Shown: piece after piece, positions 46,004 through 56,480 of the stretch | Layout: every line of letters starts with the position of its first letter | Numbering within the stretch: position 1 is the first letter of the stretch | Source of the DNA: Leucocoprinus leucothites | Taxonomy: Eukaryota > Basidiomycota > Agaricomycetes > Agaricales > Agaricaceae | Direction: 5' to 3' | Assembly (NCBI GenBank): GCA_013368445.1 | Contig: JAACJO010000026.1 | Location: 421,499-485,498, forward strand | Length of the DNA stretch: 64,000 nt | Translations under genes and position numbers: made by a program | Notes under the pieces: generated by a model | The model's input: the letters and a program-made list of their open reading frames with translations, nothing else | Databases searched by the model: none | What the model was told of the DNA's origin: nothing

Positions 46004-48727
46004 CTACTCGCTCTCCTCTTCCTCCTCCTCACGTCGCATCTGAGGTGCAGCGCCTGCAACATCATCATCGCCAGGTTGAAATGACGGTCGAACGTTCTGC
46101 TTGACAAGTATGTGGGGGGCGGGAGCTCGTGAATCACTCAACGGCCAGCGAGTAAAGCCATTTTTTGAAGGCTTCTTTGCCGAAGTAGGCCACATCTTAT
46201 CAACCTCCGCCTTGGGCATCCAATTCCATTGAAATAGTCGTTTCTTGAACTCCGTACGGATTGTTTCAATAAGCTGTGGGTTGGCGCTGTTCTGCTCCAG
46301 CATCTGCATCCATTTCTGGTAATACGGGGACTGCCGATAGTTCTGGACCGACGTTGACGACCGATGACCGGCAGGAGGAAAGAGCCAGCGAAAGCTAGTC
46401 TCCCATTCCTCGGGCGATGCGTGCTTATACCAAACACCCCTGAATAGCTTGTGAAATCGAAGGTCCTTGTAGAGTTCTTCACTACCGGACTGACGTTCAG
46501 GGTCGGTAAGTGTGAGATACGATGACTTTGTGGACCCGCGCGGATTAGGTGATTTTGAAGTGAGATCGGAGACGAACTGGCGCCAGAGAAGTGAGAGCTC
46601 AGTGTCAATACTCTCAGGCTCATCATCAGATTGTGGTGTGGGAGGTCTGTCCTCGACGTCCGAGGCATCATCGAAAGTTGGAGGTGGAAGCGTGTGTCCA
46701 TCCCGGCCAAGAGTGAAGAGATCTGTCTCGGGGTTGCCGGTCATGTTAACATATTGAGGTAGCTTGCGTTTGTTAGTGGTGGAGCGAGTCTGGGCCACGA
46801 CGGTTCGATCCACGAATCCTGCACTCTGATATTTTGCCTGCACTTGGTCGAGGTTCATCCCAAACCAAAACTGGAAGGACTTCAAGGGAAGAATAGGCCC
46901 CGAAAGACGCAGTCGAGGAGCCTCCCCAGGCACCATACGCCTGAAGAAAATACAGCCGAATGGATTATGAGCGACCCGGCGAAAGTTCTCAGCATGGATG
47001 GCTACAGGGTACGCTAGTTCTTCGTCGAGGGCCTGGCCTGCTTCAGTGAGCGGAAGCCCAGCGTCCATTAGATCCCTGGATGCAGGTCCATCATCGGGGC
47101 GAGCGTGCAAGCTATTTGCCAGCCAAACACACCCGGCGGTAAGGAGGAGGGTCTCAGGTTGAAAACGCATGTACGTGGGACCTCCAGCTTGGAGTGAAAG
47201 TACTTGACTGATTGCTAACAGGCGAATCAAGCGGAAGTCCCTAATTTATAAAATGAGAGACAGAAACTTGGATTGAGTAAGATCACGTACCACCATTCCT
47301 GGCGTGAAAATGAGTATAGGGCGTCTTTGAAGACCTCGTGGTTGAACTCGGTGAGGACATTTGTGGCATGTGCCCAGGGGACTCGGACCTCGAGCCTTGC
47401 ATTGGATGAATTTTTCCCTTTCGCTTCTGAGTATATGTCGTAAAGAGCGCCAATGGTCGAGAGCGGGTGATTCTGACCCAGTGCGTCTTTGGCCCGTAAA
47501 AACTTCGCATGGTGTCCTCCTTCCTGGTTATACGTGACCGCCTTGTCTGTAGTATATGCTTGAATGTAGACAGCTTCAAACTCGCCAGTCGCTTGGCGCC
47601 CAGGCTCAATACGATAGCCGCTGACAGCAGCCAGGTGGCTAACCAGGTCCCTCGAATATTTGGACGACGAAAGGGTGGTGATGCGTAAGGAATGCTCTCG
47701 AGGAATGCGAAGAGTCTCTTCGACGGTTTGACAATGGCCGGCAGTGGACCACTGGAGACAGTTGTTCTGTGAGCTGCTGATCTCGATGCCAATGTCGATG
47801 TACCAATCGCCAAAGAGATAGTGATTCGGAATGAGTTGGCAGTTTTTTACGAATTCGTTAAGGAAATAGTCCGCAGACCATGCGTCCACTGGATGGAAAT
47901 TGGCATGCTTGACGCCGCGAATAGTGTGTAAAATTATGAAATCAGAGGCCCACTCCTTATCCACATCTTCAATGCGGATGTTCATAGCTAGCTCATCTCG
48001 AATCGCGTCCGCGAGAAGCCCGACAACTTCCTTCGGTATGATCTTGGTAGACCAAGCAGGTGGGCCTCTGGACTTGTTAGCTCGCAACTTCTCTGTTTCC
48101 AGAGTGGCTGGCCAATCAGAGGCAACGCGGTGGCCGAGAAGGGTGACAATGGCGGGTCGGAGTCCGTGTTCGTACCAAAATGCTCGTTTCTCCTCAGGGA
48201 TGTACCAAGGCCGTTCATATTTCGAATGGTCGGGCGTCCAGAGTTTCGGGAAAGAGATATTCAAGTGGTGGCGGGTGCCGAAGCGTCCAAACTCGAAGTT
48301 GGGGATGTGGTGAAATGGAACGTCGTGATGGGTCTGAGTGAATGTCAGCTCTGCAGCTATCAGGGTAGAAGATAGAACCTACGCCTTGATACATGATTGC
48401 ATGCGTTATATGGATGGACGATTTGAGTGCGTAGAAATCATGTGGGACAGCCCAGACTGAAATCGGGGCGTCGACGAGAATTTTGCCAGAAATGCCGTGA
48501 GAGGAATCGATATCGCGTGATACAACAAGCCGCTCCTCGTCATCCAAGCCGTTCCGGTTGGCGTCGACGAACACCTGCAGCTTTTCGTTGTCTTCAGTGT
48601 ATTCGCCCGTGAGGGTGACTTGAAGGAAGTCGGCCTGTTGGCCTCTATCATGAGCGGTCGTGCAACGATGATTAAAATCGGCGATGGAATGAGAGACAAG
48701 CGGGAAATTGGAGTACAGGTTGGCCAT
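46004..48727 (-). CDS. module gene C': uncharacterised protein (copy 2, full length)
   Basis: Start ATG at 48727 (MANLY, shared with copy 1; an upstream in-frame Met at 48847 exists). Two introns (about 49 and 50 nt) give 874 aa. It shows the same blocks as copy 1: VSRDIDSSHGIS..PISVWAVPH, HHIPNFEFGRFG, ISFPKLW, WASDFIILHTIRGVKHA, WYIDIGIEISSS, VYIQAYTTDKAVTYN, ARLEVRVPW, ISQVLSLQAGG, LTAGCVWLANSLHARPDDGPA, NPFGCIFFRR and FQFWFG. Beyond the point where copy 1 ends it adds about 200 aa, with LFRGVWYKHASPEEWETSFRWLFPPAG and a W-rich MPKAEVDKMWP stretch, and an acidic tail REEEEEESE. A DANRNGLDD segment near residue 55 resembles a calcium-loop pattern, but copy 1 lacks it. Function unknown; the protein looks soluble. 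Confidence 0.8.
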
Positions 48728-50602
48728 ACGAATGCAGAGGGAGGTGCTGAGAAGGGTAGCTACAAGAATGGTCGATACACAGTATATATATTGCGTACAC
48801 TTAAACGCCATCATCATGCTCATACGCAAGCCATAGGGGAGTAGCACGAAGCTACGATGATCGGCGTATCAGACTCATCGGGCACGACGTCACAGGACTG
48901 CCAGATAGAACGCGGCTGGTAATAATAGTAAAAATAATCATAATCATTGTCATAATACGACGAAACAGATTTGACACATATCCGTGAACTGTAGATGATA
49001 AGAGAATCAAGGTGATACATGGATCAAGGAGGCGGCTGTAGCAGAGTGAGGATCCAGCAGCGAACCCTAGAACACAAGGACCACAGTGTCAACACGACCA
49101 CAAGCTAAAAGCGGGATGAATAGCTACCTTAATGACATTGCCCAGTCCAGCCTCCCGCACATTTACAGCGAAGCAAATCATGATATCCGTCCATATGGCA
49201 CCACGTTGACCAGCAATAGTCCCGGAAAACGAGGCCCGCAAAATCCAGATGGCAAGAGTTCGTTCCGGCTGGCGTGGATGAGACGAATAGAAGCCGGTGA
49301 GGAGGCGATACTATCAATATTACGCGCGACCCAGCAGTGTTGATTACTATGAGAGTGGTGTGGATCATGAGAGAAGACGGCTGCACGTCCATGGTCTCAG
49401 TCTCCAGAAGCTACTAGAAACGCCGGCATAAAGTCAGGCGTTCCATGAAGACTGGATTTCACCGACTGTAAAGTCAGGTGAAGTCGGCGCAACGGCACGC
49501 TGTGGACAATATAGTCACACAGCGCGACGTGCGAACTAGGAGAAGCAGATCCAGGACAGAGCATGATGAACTGATGAGTGAAGGCGTCCAACGAGAGGGA
49601 CGGAATTATCGTACGTGGCTCTCGGAGGTAATAGCCAAATAACACCAAATAAGCATATCCGTGTGCGAACCAATTCTTCTAGTCCAACTACATGATGCAG
49701 ATAACCACGTTGTGTGACCGCATCGTCCACAGTGTGCTACTGCATGGATTCCCCCGCTATTCCCCCTGACGGTTACGTCGAGGGACTCCCACGTTGTGTG
49801 ACCGCATCGTCCACAAGGCGCTACTGCATGGATCCCCCCTGACGGCTACGTCGAGGAAGATCCATCTCCTCTGACGGTTACATCGAGGAAGATCCATCTC
49901 CTCTGACGGTTGCGTCGAGGAAGATCCATTTCCTCCTGACAGTTCGAGCGTAAGACAGGCTCCACCCTGTCGAGACGTCTTGTCGGACGTAAACTGTCAA
50001 GTCTACCCGCAGCCAGCCTTTCCATCCGAGCCCTCCCATTTGTCGACGACGCAAATACTGCTCATGAATAGCACGTTCGTACCCCTTGGAATTCTTCTTG
50101 CAGCTCACAGGATCATTCTATCAGTACCATCTTCTCCGACGTGCTGCTCCTATCAGCAACTCTGATGTTCCGACCTACTGGAGATGTTTGGAACCATTAA
50201 ATCGATGATGTGAGTAGCCCCGTTCTGCTGTATTCTACTCGTTGGTTTCCTTACAGCGATTTCCTCAGGCCATCCGCAGTACCACTGTCGCACATTAATT
50301 GCGCTTCGAAGTGATACAAGCCCGCTTTTCTAAGTACGAAACGTGAGCACAATTTGCTGGTCCCGTCTCAAGTTCTGAGCATCATTCACATCATTTGGTC
50401 CACGCATAGTAACTCATCTCCGAGGATAGTATCATTTACGGCCGGAGAAGCCACCCTCATCTTATCGTGCGGAGCGTCTTGTAGTATCGTTTTGTCAACT
50501 ACGCACTTAGAACATGACCACACCTTTTTCATATCCACGTTTGAGTATATCTAGAGAGAGGTCTGTTGGTACGCCTTCATCGTCTCTCTCTCACGTCCCA
50601 AA
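48728..50602. other. divergent spacer between C' and A'
   Basis: Almost 1.9 kb between divergent module genes. It contains the tandem repeats at 49705-49945, listed separately. Other frames (for example 49086-49343 plus, 49392-49129 minus) overlap each other and have no splice or motif support. Probably includes promoters of both genes. Confidence 0.5.
49705..49945 (+). repeat. 84-bp and 32-bp nested tandem repeats
   Basis: CCACGTTGTGTGACCGCATC occurs at 49705 and again at 49789 (84 bp apart). Within and after it, a CTGACGGYTACGTCGAGG-type unit starts at 49766, 49839, 49871, 49903 and 49936, the later ones 32-33 bp apart with GAAGATCCATCTCCT between. The block lies midway between two divergent module genes. 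Confidence 0.8.
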
Positions 50603-53600
50603 ATGCCTAGTCACACGGTTGGTTGTGCTCTCATGAGGCTCCATGCATTCGATGGCGCCCCCTGGCAATGGCCTGCCTGGCAAGAACGCACGGGCATTTA
50701 TCACGGCTTATTTCCGGCCGACGACAAGCTGCTCCCAAAGGGCTGGACTCGCCAGAACGCTGTCGATGTTCATTCGTACTTTCAAAACTACTCGGCGCAG
50801 CCCTCTGAGGAAAAGAAGCAGCAGTATCAGTCAAAAACGCCGCACCCGGGTAAAGCAGTTTGGCACGAATTTATGAAGCGTAACTGGCCTCGCTGGAACA
50901 TCCATGACGCCGTTGTTGAAGAACTGAAGGAGTGGGACGTTCACCCGACCGCTATTTTGATCCGCGAACACAACGGAGAGGTGTCTCAATGGCCTCACGC
51001 GGATTCATACTCTGCTATCATTCTCAACACACTTGGTTTGAAGTTGTTCGGCGAGGAAGCCTTTCTCCCCAAAAGTGAAACGTTGCCACTATCGATTCGC
51101 AAAAACCTGTCAATATTCGTCCAAAGATCTTGGGACTCGATCCGTAAATCGGTCAAACAGTTGAAGACAAATGCAACAAAAGTAGAGGAGGAAGCTCGAT
51201 CTTCATTCGCAGGTATTTCTGTCTTCGTCGACATCGTTTACATTATACTCATCCACGCGCAGTACTGGAATTAGGCAATCTCACCCTGAAAAACGTCGGC
51301 AAAGCGATCCGCGATGTTGCCAAGTGGAAGGAAGTATCCGAGTTGTACAATACGGCCGAGAACATCAAAAAAGCGGAGGAGATGTTGGGTGATCTACAAG
51401 TCATCATGGAGACGCTAGGGGCGCAGATTCCGAAAGAGAAACGCGTCGCACGAAAAGGTTTTTCCGGTAGTTATTCGAACTGGATTCTGGCTAATCTCTT
51501 ATTCATTACTGTAACAGGGTCCTGCAAGGTTTCTACCAAGGCGTTACTGACTCTAGCGACTCAAGAGGACGTCACAGAATTATTGAATATATATCACGAT
51601 TACTTCGAGGCAAACGCTGAAGACGACGAGGAACAGCCCCTCGTCAACTCACCGCTAGTAGAGAAGCACCTCCACGAGGGCGATTTCGGAATGGAAGACG
51701 AGGCCGCCATGTCTTCCGAGCTGCTTGCTCAGCGACTTGGTTTCCTGACTGGTCTTCCTCCTCAGTTTAATACCCACCGTCACCGCGCCGGCATCTCGCC
51801 TTGGGACAGCCCCGAGACCTTCGCCCAGGAACCTATTCCGGCGGAATTGTCCCCACTTAACTTACACTGGCACCAACTCGCCGGTACTCACTCGATCATT
51901 CGAAGTATCTTTATTCAAGCAAAGGACGCCCAGCATACCAAGGGCGTCCTCGTCGCCGACAACGTTGGTCTCGGAAAAACGACCCAAACGATCACGTTCA
52001 TCGCTTTCCTCAATCAAGCCATCTACCTGCAATCAACTAATCGAGGCCCGCCACCAGTCCTCGGTCTGCCTGTTCTCCATTCTTGTCAACATGTACTAAA
52101 GTGTTTTTTTCTTTAGCCGAGAGACCATTCCTGGCAGGAGCGTCGAAAATTCCCTCACATCCGCATCTCATTATTTGTCCTGGGACTCTAGTCAAACAAT
52201 GGGTCAGCGAGCTAAAGACCCTTATGCTTAAAAAAGGTAGATATCCTCATCTATGACAAGTCGAACGAGGGCGAGAAATTCTGGGGACCGTCGGGACCTA
52301 TCAAGAGCTCCTTGCATCAGGCTCATAATATCGTCATCCTCGCTAGCCAATCCGTAAGCTCTTGTAACAATCATTTTCATGCCTTGAAAATCGAATATTC
52401 CTATGCCCAGGTCCTTGCCAACGAATTCCGGGAGACGCACATGATTAGGAAACGCGGTAGAAATTCACGTCCATGGGATATTCCACCGCAAAAGCCAAGG
52501 GGTCACTCTCCAACACTTTGTTCGGCCAATGGTTTCTCACTATCACCATCGACGAAGCTCACCATATGCGGAACCTCGGCATCAAACATAGCGCTGCGTT
52601 GTGTGTGCTTGAGCGCACCACCATTCGACTGATAATGACGGCAACCCCCCTCCATACTGCCCCAAAGGTGAGACTCGCATCTATCTTATGATATTCCGCA
52701 TCCAGCTAATGCTTGCTATAGGACATATCCGCACTCGGGCGTCTGGTCGGCATCCCTCACTTCCTTGATGAAACCTCGTATATCGAAGAGAAAGGTGACA
52801 ATTCTCGGATGCGCAAGGCAAAAAAACTCGACGACGACGGCGAAGCACTCAAGGCTGAGCGGCTTCAGGTCGTCAGGAGACTACAAACCCAAATTAAGGG
52901 TCATTTTCTACGTAGAACGACTGACAGTAAGGATTTCACCGGCGAACCACTCATACCTCTCCCACCCTATATTGTGTTCGTTGGTGTCCTCGACCTGACA
53001 ACGCGCGAGATGGAAATTATCAAGGACCGGTCAGAGGCTGCAAAAGCAGCGTGAGTAGCCAGCCACCTTCTTTCGTATTTCTGTACTTCTGAACACGTCA
53101 TTATTAAGGATAACGGCTGATTCAACGGCGCGCATCCATACCAAGGTTTGATCAAGCCAGTCAGGTATTTCTTATTGCTTACTGACCGTTTCCTTCCCAG
53201 CAATTCTACTTAGAATACAGGACGGCGGTTGGATATGCGAAAGAAGACCCGTCAGATACCTTCCCGACCTTCAAATCACTGGACGAGTGGGAACAATCGA
53301 AGAGCACTAAGATGGACATTTGTGCGCGGGTCTGTGCCCATTATCTTACCCACGACGACGTCGAAGACGTGAAATTCGAAAACGGCCAAGCTGTCTTCCC
53401 CACAGTGACCATGGAACAGGGCAGAGACTATCCGCGCCAGCGCCGTATTATCATATATGCCGAATTTACTTCAATGGCTCCTCTCCTCCGTAACGTAATT
53501 TTCAGTGTTTCTAAGTGACTTATCATCATTCTGATTGATACGTCAGGTTCTTTATCTCTATGGTGTTAAGACTCTCGCAATCAATGGCAAAATCTCCCTT

Positions 53601-55692
53601 GAGGAGCGCGATAAGCGGGTTAAAAGGCTCTACGACGCCAACGACGACTCACGGGTCCTGATATTTTCCAGTGTTGGATCAGCCGGTCTTAATTTAGCTG
53701 CTGCGGATATCGTTATCTTCTTCGTAAGTTTTATATTCCCTTTTTCGTCTTAGAAATCCTTTGTACCAACTTCCTTAGGACCAGCCATGGTCGTCTCAAG
53801 ATGAATGCCAGATCATCGGGCGCGCTCACCGACAACCTCAGCAGAAGACTGTCAAAGTTATCTACTTACTCGCGAATGACTCGGCAGACCTGCTTATGAA
53901 CGCCATGGCAAGAAATAAACGTGATATGTTCGATGCATTTGTGAACAAAGAGCTCAGAGAAGGTAAAACAAGTGCATGAACGCCTGATTGGCCTGGAACT
54001 AACGTCATACCTTCCCCCGTAGAACTACAAACCATCCTGGAAGGCCACGTTCCAGAATTACCCGAAGTGGATGATGAAGAACAACAGGCGGAGAGAGAAA
54101 AGGCGAAAAGCAAGAAGCCATCAAAACGCCGTCGCCGCCAGATCGTCATCGACGACGATGAACCCACTCCTCACAGCAATGCAGAATCCAGCCCACGGCC
54201 TTTGGCGGGCGACGCAGTCAGCGATGTTCACATGAGTGACGCTGCACTGTCCACCGATGTCCCACCAGTGAGCGGTTAGTAAAGAGTTTCTATCCATAGA
54301 GCCACTATTGACGTATCAAGCTAGCGGATCCTAGTTCAGCGTCGGAGCATGAGATGGATATTGATATGGCGGAGCAGTCCTCGTTTTCCATCCGTAAGTC
54401 CATGAATTGCATGATGGAACGAATGTCTCATCAGTCACTTCAGAACTCGCGGAAGATAATATGGATATAGGTTCTTGTTTTCGACGTCCGATTACAAAGA
54501 GGGCAGAACAATAACAAAGTTCCTAGATACCAACCCCGAAGAAGAAGTTGTTGAACCGTGCAATTCGGAATGTGGGTATTCGGCCCATGCATCCTGTTTC
54601 CCGCCTGAGTCGCTACTTACGTTGTATGCCTGGCAGTCGTCCTGGAACCAGGAAGTCCAGGAAGTCCAGGAAGTCCTACTGGTAGTCCCCCTCACAAGAA
54701 GGCTAGAAAGGAATCTATTGAGAATAGGGCGCCCTTTCAAGGTAGCAAGTCGAACTCCAAGTATATGTCGGAAATATCTAACCAACCCACCTCTTCAGTT
54801 GAACGAGGGAGGAACGAATCGTCCACGACAACTGGAGCGGGTACGAGCAGTAGTAAGCAAACTCTGTTGTCGGTGACGTCCGGCTCTGACGTTTTACAAG
54901 TACGATCAAATCTGGCACTCGCTAACGCTACGACTATCTCTTCGACAGCTGCTATAAATCCCGCTCAGCAACAACTAGAGGAGACTATGTTGCAGCTGGC
55001 AGGCACCGGTGAGTAATCCTACTAATATATTTTTAATATATCTAAATTTTAGTTCAGTTGACCCAACGGTTTTGGCGCAAGTTCGTTCGTTGCTTGCTGG
55101 AAATATTAGCGCCATGCAAGATCAAACGTCTCCGACGGCAATTATGGGCCATTGTAAGTGCATGCTCCGTACGGTGGGTCCAGTTTCTAATGACAATACT
55201 CCAGCGCCTATCAATACCGCGCACCCTCCCACCGCCGTCAAACCAGAGAAGCAACCTACGAGGTCCAAGAAGGTGCCGCAGAAACCCGGTAAGTAAATTC
55301 TCTCTTGAATGACTTGTACTCCTCAAAACTACGCAGTCGCACGACCACCTATCCAAGCAGCACCACGACAATTCCTTGTACCGTCCCAACAAGGTGTGTG
55401 TAGGCAATATGACTGAGACCTCTTGACTCACTTCTGACGAATAGTCCCACACCGGCAAGATACAGATTCGGGGACGAATGCATCATCTTCTACAACCGCT
55501 TTGCCCTCATCCCAACCTCCGAGATCTCAGTCACTCTCCACTCTGCCGTCGTCATCAACGCCGCTTCCCGAACCCTCCTCATCGTCGCAGACACCTTCTC
55601 GCACTCCGAAGCTGCTCAATCAGGTTACCGTTCCGCCAAAGTCGGCGTTGACAGGAGTTCGTCCTCAGAAGTCTCAGCAGAGAAGGACTTAG
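50603..55692 (+). CDS. module gene A': SNF2-type helicase (copy 2, with a frameshift)
   Basis: Start ATG at 50603; stop at 55690-55692, with an ending (VPPKSALTG..) like that of copy 1. The conserved N-terminus is GAPWQWPAWQERTGIYHGLFP. Helicase motifs: GVLVADNVGLGKTTQT (I, with Asn where copy 1 has Glu), HLIICPGTLVKQWVSEL (Ia), TITIDEAHHMRN (II), LIMTATPLHT (III), RRIIIYAEFTSM (IV), VLIFSSVGSAGLNLAAADIV (V) and QIIGRAHRQPQ (VI). Many introns of about 50 nt. At 52230-52237 an A6 run shifts the frame between QWVSELKTLML and VDILIYDK, which in copy 1 is one continuous exon, so a stop appears at 52254. Either this copy is broken or the run is miscalled. The tail includes KRRRRQIVIDDDE (possible NLS) and a PGS repeat at 54650-54685. 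Tail exon boundaries are uncertain. Confidence 0.75.
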
Positions 55693-56480
55693 GTTTCTCG
55701 ATTTCGCTTTCTTGTCAGCTTTCTTGAGTATGCTCGCTGCTTCCTCCCGGACCTCCGAAATTCCTACGTTAGATATTCATCTTGGACCCGATTCGTTGAA
55801 CAATTGTGACTTCCGATTGCTATGTTGTTGACGTGTTATGCTCTACGTGGACACTGTACTCTTTGATTTCCATTCATCTTTGCGCTCTCCTACGCTGTAT
55901 CTGTTGCACCACTATTTCCATCACGATTCGCCCTGTTATGTTGACTGAAGAGAATAACATTCGAGAGAATGGCCACATAGAAGTCTGCTTGGCTCAGAAG
56001 ATAAATGATGAAGCACGCTATCCAGATATCGACGTGATTATGCGTCTCCGACGTTTCGGGAGTTATTGTCTCTTTCCAACCATGAGGTATTTCTCACACC
56101 CGAACACGAGGGGAAATAATCCGTTGCCTCACTCTATAACCTATATCTATAGCCCAATGTACGATTCCACGTTCGGTCTCAAAACGGTGTCTCGAGTGAC
56201 CAATATTCGTCACCAGACGCCCGAAATATTTGTTGGTATTTGGTTATGTCACACCGCCTTGGTCGATGAACTCGACTTTAACCAAGTCTCCCATTAGCTC
56301 ATTATCTTGTCGAAGGTTCGTCCTCAATTCACAAGTTCCTTGGGGCCTGATGCTTTGCTCGGCCTCACATGAAGTGATGTATCATCCTTCGTCCCGACGC
56401 TATTCCGCAGTGACTTTAAGTCCTCGGATTATTTTCGATTCTTCTGACAAGATGGCATGTTGACGGTACTTTGCAGGGAG
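55693..56480. other. spacer between A' and B'
   Basis: About 790 bp. A 163-codon plus-strand frame (55806-56297) is present, but it has no counterpart in the A-B interval of copy 1 and no motif, so I do not call it. It probably contains the promoter of B'. Confidence 0.4.

Noticed and set aside
52225..52240. A AAA AAG as a programmed -1 frameshift site in helicase copy 2
   Set aside because: The upstream frame does not place the heptamer in register, and a -1 slip gives AGG TAG, a stop. A +1 change is needed to rejoin the helicase frame.
32336..55692. Telomere-linked RecQ helicase (TLH) as identity of genes A and A'
   Set aside because: The motifs (ADEVGLGKT, DEAH, MTATPLHT, SSVGSAGLNL, GRAHRQPQ) are SNF2-like, with no RecQ zinc or winged-helix signature seen.
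55806..56297. 163-codon frame between A' and B'
   Set aside because: No counterpart in the equivalent spacer of the other set and no recognisable feature; treated as promoter/spacer.
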